Positions 14,323 through 15,631 of a stretch of 15,631 nt of DNA are shown piece after piece (position 1 is the stretch's first letter; each line of letters starts with the position of its first letter). Origin of the DNA: GCA-2683825 sp965662355 (GTDB lineage: Bacteria; Planctomycetota; UBA1135; GCA-002686595); NCBI GenBank assembly GCA_965662355.1, contig CBFIHP010000042.1, positions 1-15,631 on the forward strand. The letters run 5' to 3'. Both the position numbers and the translations under genes were made by a program. The notes beneath the pieces were generated by a model that saw only the letters and a program-made list of their open reading frames with translations, ran no database searches and was not told the origin of the DNA.

Positions 14323-15631
14323 ATGAACTCAGGCACTCTGGCTCCCACGGAGAACAACGTGACGTCCCGGCCAACCGCCGCATCTCGAAGGACGACCCGA
14401 CCCGGCGTTCGGGACGTGGCAAGGTACGCGGACGATCCGCGGCTACGCTCTCTTGGCGTCTGCACGCTCCTCGTCTCCACCGCCCTCTTCTGCTCCTGCG
14501 GCGCCTTCACCGCGGGCGTCGCGGTGAGTGCCGACGACGGAGGAGGAGGGAACGGCGGGACGGTGGGGAGTGACCTGGACGTCACCGACCCGAACGACCC
14601 GACTCTGCGGGCAGGGACTTCGCCTGCGGCGATCCGCTTCCGTCTCACCGACCAGGAAGGGGACTTGGCGACGGTGGCGATGTCCTACTCCCTCGACGGA
14701 GGGATGAGCTACGACCCCATTCCGCCCGTGCTCGAGGGGTTGTCGGCCAGCCCGAACGGAGAAGAGCACGTCCTGGTGTGGGACTTCGCCACGGACCTGG
14801 ATACCGAGGAGTACCAGTCGGGACTGGCGATCCGCATGGAGGTGTCGGGGGGCAATGTGGTCGTGCTTGAGGATGCGGGGGTGGGGAACGACGCTCCGGA
14901 GGTCATGGAGGTGGAACTCGATCCTCCCGGCTCCGACGAATACGGCGCGAACGTCGGGTTCTCTTTCTCGCTCAGCGACAGCGCTGGAGATCCGCTCGAC
15001 GTCACGGCGGAGTTCACCACGGACGGGGTGAACTGGGAGCTCATGCGCCCGGCGGAGACCCTGTCATCGGATCCCACCCCTGATCCGAACGTCTTCGAGG
15101 ATCTCCCGTCAGAGTCCGAACCCCAGGCGGAGTCCTTCGTCTGGGACTCGGTCTTCGACCTGGCCGGTCTGGAAAGAGAGGACATCGGTGTGCGCATCAC
15201 GGCCAAGGACGGGTTCGGGGGCTGTCGTACGGTCACGCTGGAGGGGCTCCACATCGACAACAACGACCCCCCCGGTGTCTCACTGATCGGGGACGCATTC
15301 CTCGCGGGAATCAAGGACCGCGGCAACATCCCGATCCCCCTCACGGTTCGCGACCCTGAGTCGGACGAGGTGCAGGTCGTCATCCAGTGGCGCGTTGCAG
15401 GCGGCGACTATCCCCTCGTGCTCGACGGCAAGGGACAGTCGGTGGACCTGACGGACCTCACACCGGCCGAGCTGAGCGACCTCCTGGAGGATCCCGCCCG
15501 CGCCCGGGACCGGCGCGAAGCACACATCGCCGCCGAGGCGCCGCCGGCCTTCACGGGCCGCCTCGGTGCGCTCCGCGAGCAGCCGGGCAGCTCTTCGCTC
15601 GACGACGACCAGGCCCGCCTGCCCGAGATCG
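14323..15631 (+). CDS. Surface or lipoprotein with Ig-like 'VWD' repeats, 3' end outside the window
   Basis: The frame stays open to the window edge, giving at least 436 residues. Two starts are possible: ATG 14323, which leaves an unusually long 45-residue leader before the hydrophobic core, or GTG 14416, which gives an ordinary signal peptide; neither has a good ribosome binding site. The hydrophobic core CTLLVSTALFCSC ends in a probable lipobox Cys (codon 14497) and is followed by a Gly/Asp-rich linker, as in lipoproteins. The outer part is built of beta-rich modules about 120 residues apart, each with a hydrophobic-V-W-D motif (Trp codons 14779 and 15142), a following RITAKDG-like strand, and a junction (NDAPEV, NNDPPGV) as in Ig/cadherin-like repeats. 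Asp-rich turns suggest calcium binding. The last ~50 residues in view are more charged and helical. The function is probably structural or adhesive. Confidence 0.75.
   Translation, partial: MNSGTLAPTENNVTSRPTAASRRTTRPGVRDVARYADDPRLRSLGVCTLLVSTALFCSCGAFTAGVAVSADDGGGGNGGTVGSDLDVTDPNDPTLRAGTSPAAIRFRLTDQEGDLATVAMSYSLDGGMSYDPIPPVLEGLSASPNGEEHVLVWDFATDLDTEEYQSGLAIRMEVSGGNVVVLEDAGVGNDAPEVMEVELDPPGSDEYGANVGFSFSLSDSAGDPLDVTAEFTTDGVNWELMRPAETLSSDPTPDPNVFEDLPSESEPQAESFVWDSVFDLAGLEREDIGVRITAKDGFGGCRTVTLEGLHIDNNDPPGVSLIGDAFLAGIKDRGNIPIPLTVRDPESDEVQVVIQWRVAGGDYPLVLDGKGQSVDLTDLTPAELSDLLEDPARARDRREAHIAAEAPPAFTGRLGALREQPGSSSLDDDQARLPEI

Overview
The window looks like part of a draft scaffold from a high-GC bacterium, most likely a planctomycete or a close relative. 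I infer this from several things taken together: a giant membrane Ser/Thr kinase fused to a formylglycine-generating-enzyme (FGE/SUMF1-like) domain, an ECF-type sigma factor beside it, a surface lipoprotein built of Ig-like 'VWD' repeats, a compact exosortase, and frequent TTG/GTG starts. No rRNA, tRNA or CRISPR array was seen. A run of 98 N at 13709-13806 is flanked by two identical 78-bp copies, so it is an assembly join and not biology.

Layout. 1-1814: two small secreted proteins of unknown function (270-896 and 1080-1814); the first probably continues in another frame to 1050. 1815-2248: intergenic, with a candidate terminator and a weak promoter. 2249-5102: a tight three-gene operon with ATGA overlaps, encoding a membrane-anchored HEAT-like protein, an exosortase/archaeosortase-family peptidase, and a five-helix membrane protein with two CxxC pairs in a VKOR-like arrangement. 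5101-5696: decayed DNA, namely a fragment of the same repeat domain found in the last gene, followed by the C-terminal part of a tyrosine recombinase broken by a 7-bp tandem duplication. 5697-6553: two small membrane-protein genes on the minus strand, one followed by a convincing intrinsic terminator.

6900-12962: a two-gene unit. The first gene is a 1637-residue transmembrane kinase with a cytoplasmic N-terminal module, a kinase domain, one membrane helix, a long beta-rich outer part, and an FGE-like domain interrupted by a propeller-like insert. The second is a probable lipoprotein. The kinase lacks the usual beta-3 lysine and instead has a lysine in the glycine-rich loop, the arrangement known from eukaryotic WNK kinases. 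13007-13687: a convergent ECF-type sigma factor. 14323 to the end: the start of a surface or lipoprotein gene that leaves the window.

A working model, which is inference: the kinase senses something outside the membrane through its Ig/FGE-like part, works with the lipoprotein encoded behind it, and may signal to the neighbouring sigma factor. The exosortase operon would process substrates encoded elsewhere, since no sorting signal is visible in the complete proteins here.
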